Of a stretch of 64,000 nt of DNA, positions 43,804 through 55,358 are shown in pieces; position 1 is the stretch's first letter, and every line of letters begins with the position of its first letter. The DNA is taken from the NCBI GenBank assembly GCA_010093515.1, contig MU001698.1, positions 1 through 64,000 on the forward strand. The letters run 5' to 3'. Source of the stretch: Lineolata rhizophorae. Lineage: Eukaryota > Ascomycota > Dothideomycetes > Lineolatales > Lineolataceae. A program made the position numbers and the translations under genes. The notes below the pieces were generated by a model. That model was not told the origin of the DNA, searched no databases, and saw nothing but the letters and a program-made list of their open reading frames with translations.

Positions 43804-44399
43804 CTATCTACGAGGACGGCAGGAGGCTCGCTCTCGTTTGGGAAATGGCGGAGGGCCTAGACAAAGCAGTTGTAGCTGCTTGTTCGTTCTCAAGTACCAA
43901 ACCGTGCCAAATGTCGGCGTCGACGACAAAACCATGAGCGACTCTGAACCCTTTATGGAATGTCTCATCCACCGACGGAGCCGTCCCTTCCCCGCTCGCG
44001 AATAGAACTCCTTCCAGCTTCCGTCTTCGTGAATGTGAGCGGACAGGATTCTCGTCCCGTTTTGGTAGTACGTTATTGTGATGACCTTTTGCGGGTCAGA
44101 CGGGTCTTTCGATGACCAATGCGGCCTTGTGCCTCTTAAGAGACAAGCGTTAAAACTCGGATACATAGGTCATGGTGCAAGTTTTGGAAACGTACTTGAT
44201 TCTGGCCTCAGTTACCTGATACTGGCGAGCGGTTACTACTTTTGGCGAAAAGAAGGTTTTGACCTTGACATACCCTTTCTTCTACAGACTTGGCCACCAT
44301 CTTTGCGGCCATCGTGTAGCGAGGTCCTGCCGCTTCCCCTAGCATTTTCAGGTTTATGCCCGAATACCGCATGGCCAAAGCTCCCGTAGCACGGAACAT
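43804..44399 (-). CDS. Hypothetical protein, three-exon model
   Basis: A proposed gene with exons 44274-44399, 44196-44215 and 43804-44134 gives 158 residues in one frame. It starts MFRATGALAMRYSGINLKML, then GEAAGPRYTMAAKMVAKSVEE; the centre reads VTEARIKGTRPHWSSKDPSD, then PQKVITITYYQNGTRILSAH and IHEDGSWKEFYSRAGKG. Donors GTATGT and GTACGT and acceptors ATCAG and TTAAG are all standard, and the second exon would be just 20 nt. The composition (balanced, with aromatic and acidic residues) looks coding rather than random. I do not recognise the family. More exons could lie upstream, and the last 40 residues, being Arg/Pro-rich, may be drifting sequence. A decayed gene is the main alternative. 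Confidence 0.42.
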
Positions 44400-45115
44400 T
44401 CTTGAAAAAGCGTTTCAATCGTCTTCGATCTTGTGGAAGCTGAAATACATGTGCATCTTAAGTTTTTGCGACTCTGAATGGACAAAAGGCACGCACGGTT
44501 CCAATAGTGGTTGCGGCCAACATATCTATATAGCTGGCTTGCTTTGACACGGGCAGGCAAGGCTTTCTTGATCGATTTAGTTGCCTACAGCAGCAAAACC
44601 TACTAGGCGTGATTTACGTTTCTCTCAAAGTAAACATGTCAACGGCATGGGACTAAAGACGATTCGTGTCCTGATGCCAAGATTATCATGCGGTGCCACG
44701 CATTGGCCAAACACGTGCATGAGCGGTCCAAGATGTTTTGTGTTGTGTGCATGCAGCGCGGTCGAGTGGCCCCAGGCTTAAGTGGTGATCATTGAGTGCC
44801 TCCAGGGGCCATACTTGGCGCCAATCTTGACCGGAGGTCGAGTTAGCGCAGTACCTTAACCAGCCACCGGTACTAAGTTGCCAACCTACATGTATAGTAA
44901 AACCCTCAATCGAATGTATCTTCGCCTTATCGCGACCTCTCGCAGACTTCATGGCCAACATTTCGCCGGCCTCTGCCTAGATATCTTGAACCAATTGCAT
45001 TCAATGCCCACGCGTCACTTGTCAACGTCCGGCGGCACAATCCGTGCAGAAGCAGTGAGCGTCTGGGGTTGATAATTTTCAACTCTGTTGGAGTGCGACG
45101 ACCTCTTGTTCCAGA
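44400..45115. other. Spacer without a recognisable gene
   Basis: Short open frames only, none resembling a known family. It may hold upstream exons of the hypothetical minus-strand gene, but I cannot join any with confidence. Confidence 0.45.
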
Positions 45116-45280
45116 TTGCTGTTTTCTTCTGAATCTCGAATTCTGCAGTGTGACATAGTAAAACTTCGAATGGACAACAAAAGTGTGCCTTGCTTCAGCT
45201 TTGAGGGCCTCTCGTTATCGTCCCTCTCCTTCCCCTGCATCTATTGGTTTTGGCCTCTACCTCGAGTGGTTTGTAGGCTT

Positions 45281-46686
45281 ATGGCATCCGGTCCTCCTTC
45301 ACCTATCCGCCAACTCCCTACTCCTGGTTTTGTGGCACTGAGTAGCGCCAAGAAGATCGAAGAAGAGAATATTCCAACCTATGAGGGTGGAGATTATCAT
45401 CCAGTTGATATCGGGGAGGCATTCAACTCATAGTACCATGTTGTTTCAAAGCTAACCTTTGGAATCAATTCCATTGTCTGCGTATGCCGGGATCTCAGGC
45501 AAGAATCTTACCACCATCTGTCCAGAACGTGTGCGTAGTCTCTTATGGGTCAAGAGGGGCCGCCGCCATCTCACCTTAAAGGTGGGGACTCGGACTAGGA
45601 GCAGAGAAGCGCCATCTCTAAATATTTGGAAAGTGTCTCGATTGAGTATTGCGGGAAAAGAATGGCTCCCATAATCATCGATTATTTCGACGTTATCGGC
45701 CCAAATTGGAACCCACAAATACTTTGTTTATCAAACGCTTGGCATGAATTTCACCAAACTCTCCAATCTGTTACCTTAGGATAGATATCTAAAAGTTTTG
45801 GCTTAGAAGGGCATTCGACTTGTACTTATTGCTTTGAATTCTTTGTATTAATGTCATGTCGTTCACACTGGTAAGCTTCCAATAAAGAATACTTTGTCTT
45901 GCAGTGATTCAAAATTTACTCATCGCTAGATCCCTCACCGAATAACGTGCACCCAAATATCGAGGAGGACTCGACCCCGGCCCAGATCGAGCAAGGCAAA
46001 CATAAGAGGCCGATCGCCCGGAAAATCCTCGAAGGCCGTACTATCCACAACTCAAGGTCTCTGCCAGGTCAACCGGCTATCGCCGATCTCGGCGAGGCTA
46101 AAATCAGCCACCAAATGCACAAGGGCGACATCATGCCTCGAATCTACCGAGCACAGGAAGCAATTCTGGGAATGGGTTGGGCATCCAAGGTCGATATTTG
46201 GGCGGTCGGTATAGTGGTGAGTATAGTTCGAGCATAGCGTAGTGAGCCATCCACAGCGTTCATGTTTTCGGTCTATACTGAATTGGTAGACATGGGGCTT
46301 GCTTGAAGGCAGTCACTTGTCCTTCGCAAAAAGGAATCGAATCCCGAATGGTGAACAGCACCTCGCGGAATGATGGCACTTTTAGGGCTCTCCGCCTTTG
46401 GAATTCCTCAAATACGGCCAAAAATGTCACCAGTACACGAGCAAGGTACTTCGGCATGTGAGTCCTCACACTCGTTAAATGATAATGCCTGTTCGCCTGC
46501 AACTCATTTCGCATCGCAGAGAAGTTAAAAGGCTTGATTCCCATTCCAGATCGGTCCTTCGAAGCACGCGACCGGCAACCTCCAAGGCACGTTTTCTACA
46601 GTTCATGGCAGGATACTGCGCTGGTTACCTAATGAGAGGCCGCCTGCGGAGCAAATCGCTTTTGACGACTTCTTGGTGGAACCGTA
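45281..46686 (+). pseudogene. Decayed SRPK-like serine/threonine kinase
   Basis: Pieces of an SR-protein-kinase-like gene appear in the right order but in broken frames. First comes the N-terminal hallmark (FVALSSAKKIEEENIPTYEG, DYHPVDIGEAFNS) followed by a stop and YHVVSKLTFGINSIVCVCRDL, the degenerate glycine-loop region. Then come a HLTLKVGTRTRSREAPSLNI segment carrying the VAIK-like lysine, IEEDSTPAQIEQGKHKRPIA with GRTIHNSRSLPGQPAIADLG (the DFG region changed to DLG), and the activation/APE segment IYRAQEAILGMGWASKVDIW. Near the end LLEGSHLSFAKRNRIPNGEQ and RWLPNERPPAEQIAFDDFLV are recognisable. The catalytic HRD loop is not intact. Fungal genomes often carry many such SRPK copies, so this is probably a dead lineage-specific duplicate. 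Introns explain some breaks but not the in-frame stop after FNS. Confidence 0.72.
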
Positions 46687-47031
46687 GATGACTGGCTTGG
46701 CTTGGCGGAATGAAATGAATTGTACACTACTGTATCCATCCAGATAGTTGCTGCAAAGAAAAAGGGCCAAGAACTGCAGGTCGAGTTGCTGAGGGAGTTG
46801 CTCAGCCGGTGGCTATAGCGCTAGCTCGATCGGCAAGCGGTGCCGACGGGCCCTCGCCGACAGCCGAGGCATTTCGTCGGACCGCGCCTGCTCTCCAACC
46901 TCCCCAATTTTGTGCCACTCCATCATCGCATCGCTTCACCGTATCCTGCTAGTCGCGCTCCGCTTCGCGCGCATCGACGGCCTGGGCAGAAACTTCAGCT
47001 GCGTGAGCGGAACTCCGCTCCCGCCGCAGCC
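46687..47031. promoter_or_regulatory. PEX14 upstream region
   Basis: A 345-bp stretch between the kinase relic and the PEX14 ATG. The last 150 bp are C/T-rich on the + strand as expected of a leader. No other signal recognised. Confidence 0.4.
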
Positions 47032-48218
47032 ATGGTGCGCGAGGAATTGGTCAACTCGGCCGTACGTATCCGCCGCTCCCCGCCTGTGACGCCGCGGATC
47101 GGAACAGAACGACGTACTAACATCATTCGCAGGTCTCCTGTACGTCCTAGCCTCCGCCTCAGCATCTTCTATCGGGGCCGCACCGCTTTCCCCTTATATC
47201 GCCTCAGACGTGTCTAACGCGGATCTGCCATAGTCCTCCAAGACCCCTCCGTCGCCGCCGCCCCGCTCGACAAGCGCATCAGCTTTCTCCAGTCCAAGAA
47301 CCTGACCCAGGAAGAGATTAACGCCTCGCTCGCTCGTGCCGGCGACCCATCGACGCCCGGGGCTCCGACGCCGTCGAGCAGCAACACGGGCGACTACGCG
47401 GCGTATCGCCAAGCACCGCCGCCGCCGCCCCAGGGATATGGCGCCTATCCGCCTCCCCCGCCAGGGTACTGGCAACAGCCGCCTCCGCCCGAGTGAGTTT
47501 TGGTACCCAGAGCCGTAGTGCTGGGACAGATATGCCATGAAGCTATCGTGGCCTCGGGACCTGATGGACCGCATAGCTAATACAAGGAGCGCAACATTCA
47601 TAGGGTGCCTAAGCGCGATTGGCGAGACTGGTTCATCATGGCGACCGTGATGGGCGGCGTCGGGTACGGGCTATACTTTACAGCAAAGGTGCGCTATATA
47701 CTATGCGGACCCTCGTTTGACTTGATTATCTTCACGCTCTCGCTATAACCGTGTTATGCTGATCCGCCTTCCGTTATCCAGCGCTACATCCTCCCCCTTA
47801 TCTCCCCTCCCACGCCGCCTCAACTTGAATCCGACAAAGCCGCCCTGACCACCTCCCTCGAGCACACCACCGCCCTCCTCGACCAGCTCTCCGCCGACAT
47901 CGAGGCGCTCAAGTCGGCCGAGTCGACGCGCACACAGCGCCTCGACGGCGCCCTCGCCGACGTCGAGTCGGTCCTCGCCTCGCTCAAGGACGCCTCCAAG
48001 AAGCGCGAGGACGACGCGCGCCGCTTCCAGGACGAGCTGCGCGGCCTGCGCGACGCGGTGCCGCGCGCCATCGAGGCCGGCCGCGAGAGCCAGGAGCAGC
48101 GCCTGCGCGAGCTGGGCCGCGAAGTCGGCGGCCTCAAGACCCTCGTGGCGAACCGGCTCGGCGCCGGCGTCGGGGCCGGCCAGGCCCAGCAGGGTAGCGC
48201 GCTCCAGAGCCCGCAGCC

Positions 48219-48260
<42 letters not shown>

Positions 48261-48717
48261 GCAGCAGCAGCAACAGAACGGCGCGCCGGGATATCCGGGC
48301 GTGGGCCGGCCGTTGGGTTCCTCGTACTCTGGATCTTTTGGCCAGCAACAGCAGCCCCAACAGCAGCCGTCGTCGTCCTCGTCGTCCAACCCTCCTTCTT
48401 TCGCGGGCGTCAACGGCGCCGCCGCCGCCGCCGCCCCCGCCGATGGCCAGCCCCAGCAACAGCCCCAGCAACAGCCCACGCCCCCCCCTCAGGCCGCCGG
48501 CCCGTACAGCGCCCGCTTTGCCGGCGGCCGCGGCGCCGCCATCCCCGCCTGGCAGATGGCTGCGGCGAAGAAGAGCCAGGCCCAGGAGAACGGCGCGGGT
48601 GCGGCGGGTGCGGCCGAAGGAAGCAATGCCGAAGGCTCGTCGCCGTCGGTGCCGGCACCGGCAGAGAAGAAGGATACGAGTGAGAGTGGGACGGTGACGG
48701 AGGCGACGGCGGCGTAA
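47032..48717 (+). CDS. PEX14: Peroxisomal docking protein PEX14
   Basis: Five exons, 47032-47061, 47133-47139 (7 nt), 47234-47492, 47604-47688 and 47782-48717, give 438 residues. MVREELVNSAVSFLQDPSVA, then APLDKRISFLQSKNLTQEEI, form the conserved N-terminal helical domain that binds the FxxxF/WxxxF motifs of the import receptor PEX5 and also PEX19; SFLQDP and KNLTQEEI are diagnostic. A Pro-rich linker (PPPPQGYGAYPPPPPGYWQQ) leads to DWFIMATVMGGVGYGLYF, the membrane segment. Coiled coil follows (LEHTTALLDQLSADIEALKS and onward), then a Gln-rich tail with 13 consecutive Gln encoded by pure CAG and a Pro/Ala-rich end. PEX14 forms the docking and translocation pore at the peroxisome membrane. The 7-nt exon is forced by the SFLQ motif. 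Confidence 0.95.
48220..48258 (+). repeat. (CAG)13 microsatellite within PEX14
   Basis: Thirteen uninterrupted CAG codons encode 13 Gln; a CCG codon and five more Gln codons follow. A pure trinucleotide run of this kind is likely to vary in length between strains. Confidence 0.9.
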
Positions 48718-49178
48718 GGGATTGGGGGGTGGGGGGGTTTGCTTGGAGCGGTGGGATTGTAAATTTTCCGGTAGGTTATTGGTTCACAGGCCCGGCTTGT
48801 ACTTGGCATAAGGCGTTGGATTGTTACTCGAGTCATAAACGGCGAATAATTATAATCTATCGTCTTCATTCTACAGAGTACACTAACGAATTATAGCAAG
48901 GTGCTTCACGATTAATAATGAATTATTATAGGTTCTCGTGTAGGCAAGTCCCAGTGCCCATGGAGAATTAAGCCGAACTCCGGCCACGATCAGTTGATGA
49001 CCTCCCCGATTTGTGCCGTCCCATTCCATGCCGTCCCATCACACAGTATCCAAGCCCGATTCGATTAGTGAAACGCAAATGCACTAGCCGCCGCCTAACA
49101 AACTCACTCTTGCCGTCAACGTAGACAGAGCAAACGAGGAAGTAACTTTTTAATCATGCTACGCCCACCACGGACCCG
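48718..49178. other. Convergent 3' spacer (PEX14 / OSBP)
   Basis: Begins with a G-rich string after the PEX14 stop, then becomes AT-rich around 48840-48930, where ATTATA and AATTAT strings could direct polyadenylation. No gene seen. Confidence 0.5.
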
Positions 49179-50896
49179 TCATTTCTGTCCTCCCTCTTCT
49201 TTCTTCTCCCCCAACGCCTCCTCCTTCTTCGCCCCCTCCTGCGCATCCTCAAACTTCTCCTCGGCCTCACCTTCTGCCGAACTACCCTGGCCATTTTCAC
49301 TCTTCCCTTCGCCCTCGCCTTCGCCCTCGCCTTCACCCCCACCCTCGCCCGCACCGCCCTCCCCACCACCATCCATCTCCCACACCTCCTTCTTAACCCC
49401 GCCACTCTCCGCCTCCTCCCTCTCCTTCCTCTCCCCCTTCTCCAGATCAAACACCCACACCCCGCTCGTCTTCTCCGCCTCGAGGCCCCGCACCTCGGGC
49501 GGCAGCCCGGCGGCGCCCTGCCCGCCCGCCAGCCGCTCGAACAGCGGCGCGTCGTCGCAGCGGCCGAAGAAGCGGCGCTCCCACACGCGGCCGGCGTCGC
49601 GCTCGGCGCGGCGCAGCGCGCGCTGCGCGTTCTCGATGGCGCCCTTCTCGGCGGCCGTGGCGTCCATGTCGCCGCGGGCGATGGCGTCGGCGACGCGGCG
49701 CCAGGCGCGGCGGCTCTCGAGCGGGTGCTGCTCGTCGACGGGGCGCACCTGGAGCTCCGTGACGGCCGTGGCTTTGGGGTCCCACTGGTCGACCACGTCC
49801 TTGGACTTGGGGTTGCGGATCACGAAGGCGTCGGTCCACTGGCCGTCGACCGTGTAGACGGGCTGCTTGGGGCTCGCGTCCGACGGGTACAGCGACGCGC
49901 AGAATGTGTTCTTCTTGCCGGACAGCCAGCCGCGGCCTGAGTAGTCGACCTTGGCGGTGTAGCCCGTCGAAGACACGATGTACGAGGCGCGGTTGAGCTC
50001 GACATAGGGCGAGGCCGAGATGAGGCCTTCGATGTGGAGCGAGGGGAGCGTGATGAGGTAGTCCTCGTCGTAGGCGTCGAGATGGAGGATGGCGTGGCCG
50101 ATTTGCTGTGGCGGAGATACAGAGTCCGTTGTCAGTTGAGGCGAAAGGGTAAAGGGGCTTCTTAGCAGGAGCAACGTACCCGCACGTTGATTGTGCGTGA
50201 AAAAGAGGCCTTTTGCGCGTTATATCCTTCTAACCGGACGCCATGCTCGTCGTTGAAGATACAGTAAGCCGTCACCGGCGGATGGTGGCTATCCGAATCC
50301 TTCTAGTCAGCATTCCCGTAACCGCTTTCGACTTTCGTTCCTTATATCCAGCCGCTACACCTACCTAACCTGCTCGCTCACCAGCCTCGTCTTGCCGCTC
50401 TCGTCCACCCACTCGCCCAGGAACAGCTCCCCCAGGAACGGGTTCAGCGGCTTCTTCTCCGAGCCCAGCTGCTCGCTGCGGCTGCTGTACTGCTGCTTGA
50501 GGGTGCTGAGGAACCACTTGAGGACGAGCATGGCGCGGCGGGCGGGGTCGGCCTCGTGCGCGGGCGCCACGAAGGCCGACGGGTGCTCCGCCCAGTACGA
50601 GCTGTACTCGACGAGCGACGTGGACGAGAGGATCCAGGGCGGCGCCGTCATGGAGGAGAGGTCGCCGTTGAAGGAGGCGATGGACTGCGCGCGCGCGCAA
50701 TGACGCTGCGGGTAAGCACATCGCGATGCGCAGATACCGGGAGCACAGGGTACGCTTCATAGCGCGGCCGAGTGCTCTCTAGAGCTGTTCAGCTAGCGCG
50801 CAAGCTCACCTTGAGGAAAGATGACCAGGAGGTGCTGGAACCCCGCGCCTGGGGCTGCGCCGCCGCGGCGGCCTCGCCGTTTCCGTTGGACGGCAT
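49179..50896 (-). CDS. Oxysterol-binding protein homologue (Osh/KES1 type)
   Basis: Four exons, 50810-50896, 50365-50684, 50180-50288 and 49179-50105, encode 480 residues. The splice of exon 2 to 3 completes EQVSHHPP (133-140), the fingerprint of oxysterol-binding-protein-related proteins; the neighbours [16 protein letters not shown] and [20 protein letters not shown] also match. The protein has no PH or FFAT-like N-terminal module: it begins [14 protein letters not shown] and goes straight into [16 protein letters not shown], as in short Osh4/Kes1-like members. These carry sterol and PI4P between membranes. After the family end ([28 protein letters not shown]) an acidic Gly/Glu/Lys repeat tail is added. 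A GTAGGT donor was preferred over the upstream GTTAGG because only it yields QVSHHPP. Confidence 0.94.
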
Positions 50897-51535
50897 TGCG
50901 GCGTAAATGCAGAGAGGGCTTCACGAATTCGGCTCGGTGGGACGGTAAGGCGGCGGCTGAAGCGCGCAGCGAGAAGGACGGCAAATCGTAGGCAGTGCAG
51001 GGCGGAGTTGAGGTGGGACAGGCGGCTGGGAGCGAAGAATGGATCGACCTCGAGAAAGTTGGCCAAGCTGGAACGCGGACGTCATTGGTCGGCGGGCGGC
51101 CTGAGGCGTTCGCGCGGGCGAATGGCACACGTCATGGGGCCCGAGGCCCCAAGGCCCCAAGGCTCCCACGGCCCCTCAGGGCCCTGCGCCTGCGCCCCGC
51201 AGCCGCCGCCATCGCTCCATCCGGCAATCCATGATGCAACCCTGGACGCGTGTTCCCTTCATCACTCCTGGCGGCGGAAATAGGACACCCATCGCAAACT
51301 CTACGCGAGATCATCGATCCCTGGCGACTTGCATGTAGCTACAGAGCACTGTTTTCCCCCGCTCTAGGCAAATTCCGTGCTTTTGCTATGTTCATGTGAT
51401 CCAGTCTAGGTAAGTCATCAACCCGCTCCGTTTGCGTTTGTTCAATTGATTCGCTCACCGCCGGGCATGCAACCCTTCCGTAGCTCGTATCGTCCGTACA
51501 ACTGTACACTTGTCCCCCCTCGTCATTGCACCCTT
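50897..51535. promoter_or_regulatory. OSBP upstream region / PGM2 3' side
   Basis: Both neighbours are on the minus strand. The left half is GC-rich, with a run of GGCCCC/AAGGCCCC-type strings around 51136-51190. The right half, nearer the PGM2 stop, is AT-richer and should include its 3' untranslated region. Confidence 0.45.
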
Positions 51536-53437
<1,902 letters not shown>

Positions 53438-54239
53438 GATGGCTGCACAATTACGGAGGGCAATTGACACTGGAGGAATTGGTTGCGAGGGCGCTGGTAA
53501 CACGCAGAAAGAAGACCGTTTGGTGGGCTGGCAGAGAGTTTAAAATGTCGAACCACGGGCCCCGCGGTGGGGGTGGAGGGGCAGCGCGGGACAGCTCAGA
53601 GGGGTGACGTTACGCCACAGGGTGGGCGGGGCCCCTTCTCGGCGCCCAACGAGTGGCTCATACCGCCAACCCGCGATCTGCCAGCGCCGGGGCTTGCTGC
53701 TGCTGCCAGGTCCGGACCGCCCACCGTCGCTGCACGTGCGGCTTGGCTCGCCGTCCAGAAGCCTTTTGGTGGGCGGCCGCCTCTCAACGGTTTCGCTGCT
53801 TTCGGCGCCTTGCCTGCGCCACTCGGTGCGGTTTTCTTCGCCCTGCCGTGCCTGTCCCTGTCGCGCTGCCGGAATATCCGCTTCCAGTTGCAACCCTACT
53901 GAGGGAGGTCGGTCGCTGGTGGAGGATCTTCGACCTTCTCGAGACAGGTGTGGTGCAATTCTTTCCTCTCGGTCTGTTGCCGCCGAGATGCTCCTGTGGC
54001 TGAGCGTGCTTTCCCTAACCCTCCAAATCACTGGGAGCTGCAACACGAGCAAGGCAGATAGACCACTGCCTTGTGGTTCTTCCGCATCATGCACGCCTTT
54101 CGCAGGCCTCGGAGTTCCCAGATGCATGCGCGCTATCTGCGGCAGCTCCGATCAAGATTAAGTCGTCAGTGCATCTAAACCAACAAGACAGTCTCAAGCC
54201 CCACGCATCGTCTATCACACCGCCAGAGCGCCTCGCTCT
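53438..54239. promoter_or_regulatory. PGM2 upstream region / REX2 3' side
   Basis: An 800-bp spacer between two minus-strand genes. The sequence next to the PGM2 ATG should be its promoter. Frames of 100-195 codons overlap on both strands but are GC-driven and resemble nothing known. Confidence 0.5.
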
Positions 54240-54908
54240 CTACGCCGCCGCCTCTCCCTTATCAGGAGCGCCCGCACCCTTCCGCGGCCCCGAAAACAGC
54301 GTCTCCCGATAAAACCGCGCCTCCTCGATGCTCTCTAGTATATCAGCCCTCGCTTCGTGCTTGTTCGCCTTGCGCGGCACATCCCGCAAGACATGCTCAG
54401 GCGCCCACCGCCTCACCGCCTCCTTGAGCGTGCTCACGTCCAGAATGCGGTAGTGTAGGTGTGCCAGCACGCGGTCGTACGGTGGCTTGACCAGGAACGC
54501 CCGGTCTGCATGTACCGAGTTGCCGGCCAGCAGCGCTGTGCGTTTCGAAGGCACGAAGCGCCGGATGTAGGCGAGGAGTTCGTCGGCAGCGCGCTCGGCC
54601 GTCACAGTCGAGGCCAGGCAGACGGCCGTGAGCCCACTGGCGCTGTGATGCTCCTGGCACCAGGGGCCCATAGCGGACAGCGCAGCCTCAGAGTGGTGGA
54701 TGACAGTTTCGTAGCCGGTCCGATCAAGCAAGTTTAGCGAGGCGTCTGTAACGTAGCAGGCGATTTGGAGGATGGTATCGGTATTGGTATCAAGGCCGGT
54801 CATCTTGAAAGAGGGTTTAGATACCCGGTCTCTCCTGCGCACAGTAGAATCGAAGATTCATACCTCGCAATCGATCCACACGAGGGGATCTGTTGAGCGG
54901 CTTGTCAT
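54240..54908 (-). CDS. REX2: Oligoribonuclease (REX2)
   Basis: Exons 54864-54908 and 54240-54803 encode 202 residues. MTSRSTDPLVWIDCEMTGLD begins the DEDDh exonuclease fold with catalytic D13 and E15. Further ligands lie in GNSVHADRAFL and in YRILDVSTLKEAVRRW, and the final His/Asp set is in KHEARADILESIEEARFYRE. The enzyme degrades 2-5-nt RNA oligomers to mononucleotides, mainly in mitochondria in yeast, although no strong presequence is visible here. The intron (60 bp) falls between the catalytic Glu and Met of CEMTG. The gene is divergent from POL1; 450 bp separate the start codons. Confidence 0.95.
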
Positions 54909-55358
54909 TTTGATGCTGCCGCCCGCGCGCTTGGCGTCTCCGTCGGCTTTTCTTTAGTGTTGTTGAAATAAACCTATACAAGCCAGTAAAGTCGTTCAAT
55001 GTTCAGTCATGAGGAAGACGCCAAAGGCTGTATTAGGGGCTAACGTGCATCCCAAGAGGCACAAAAGTAGGACCCGATCACGTGGAACGGTCTCGCCAAG
55101 CTACTCCTCACGTGTTCGGCAACCACCTCGAGGCGCGTCGCGTCAAGCGAGCCCATGTCGCGCTCCGCGACGCGACCCGCGTTCACCCATCCACTAGCAC
55201 CAAAGCTCGTACCGTGCTCCTTCTCCTGCCTCTTGCTCCCCACCACCCCATTTCTTCCTACAAGACGCGTGCACCCTCCTCTTTCCCGCACATGAGCCTC
55301 AGTTCTTCCTGATCAACCTACAGGGGGCCCAATTGGTCGCCTGCGCCTATACACCACC
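54909..55358. promoter_or_regulatory. Divergent promoter REX2 / POL1 with MCB and E-box sites
   Basis: ACGCGT, the MluI cell-cycle-box core bound by MBF in yeasts, lies at 55265-55270, 89 bp before the POL1 ATG. A near-match, GACGCGA, is at 55169-55175. Two CACGTG E-boxes occur at 55079-55084 and 55109-55114. G1/S control of POL1 through MCB sites is established in yeasts; here it is inferred from sequence only. Confidence 0.5.
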
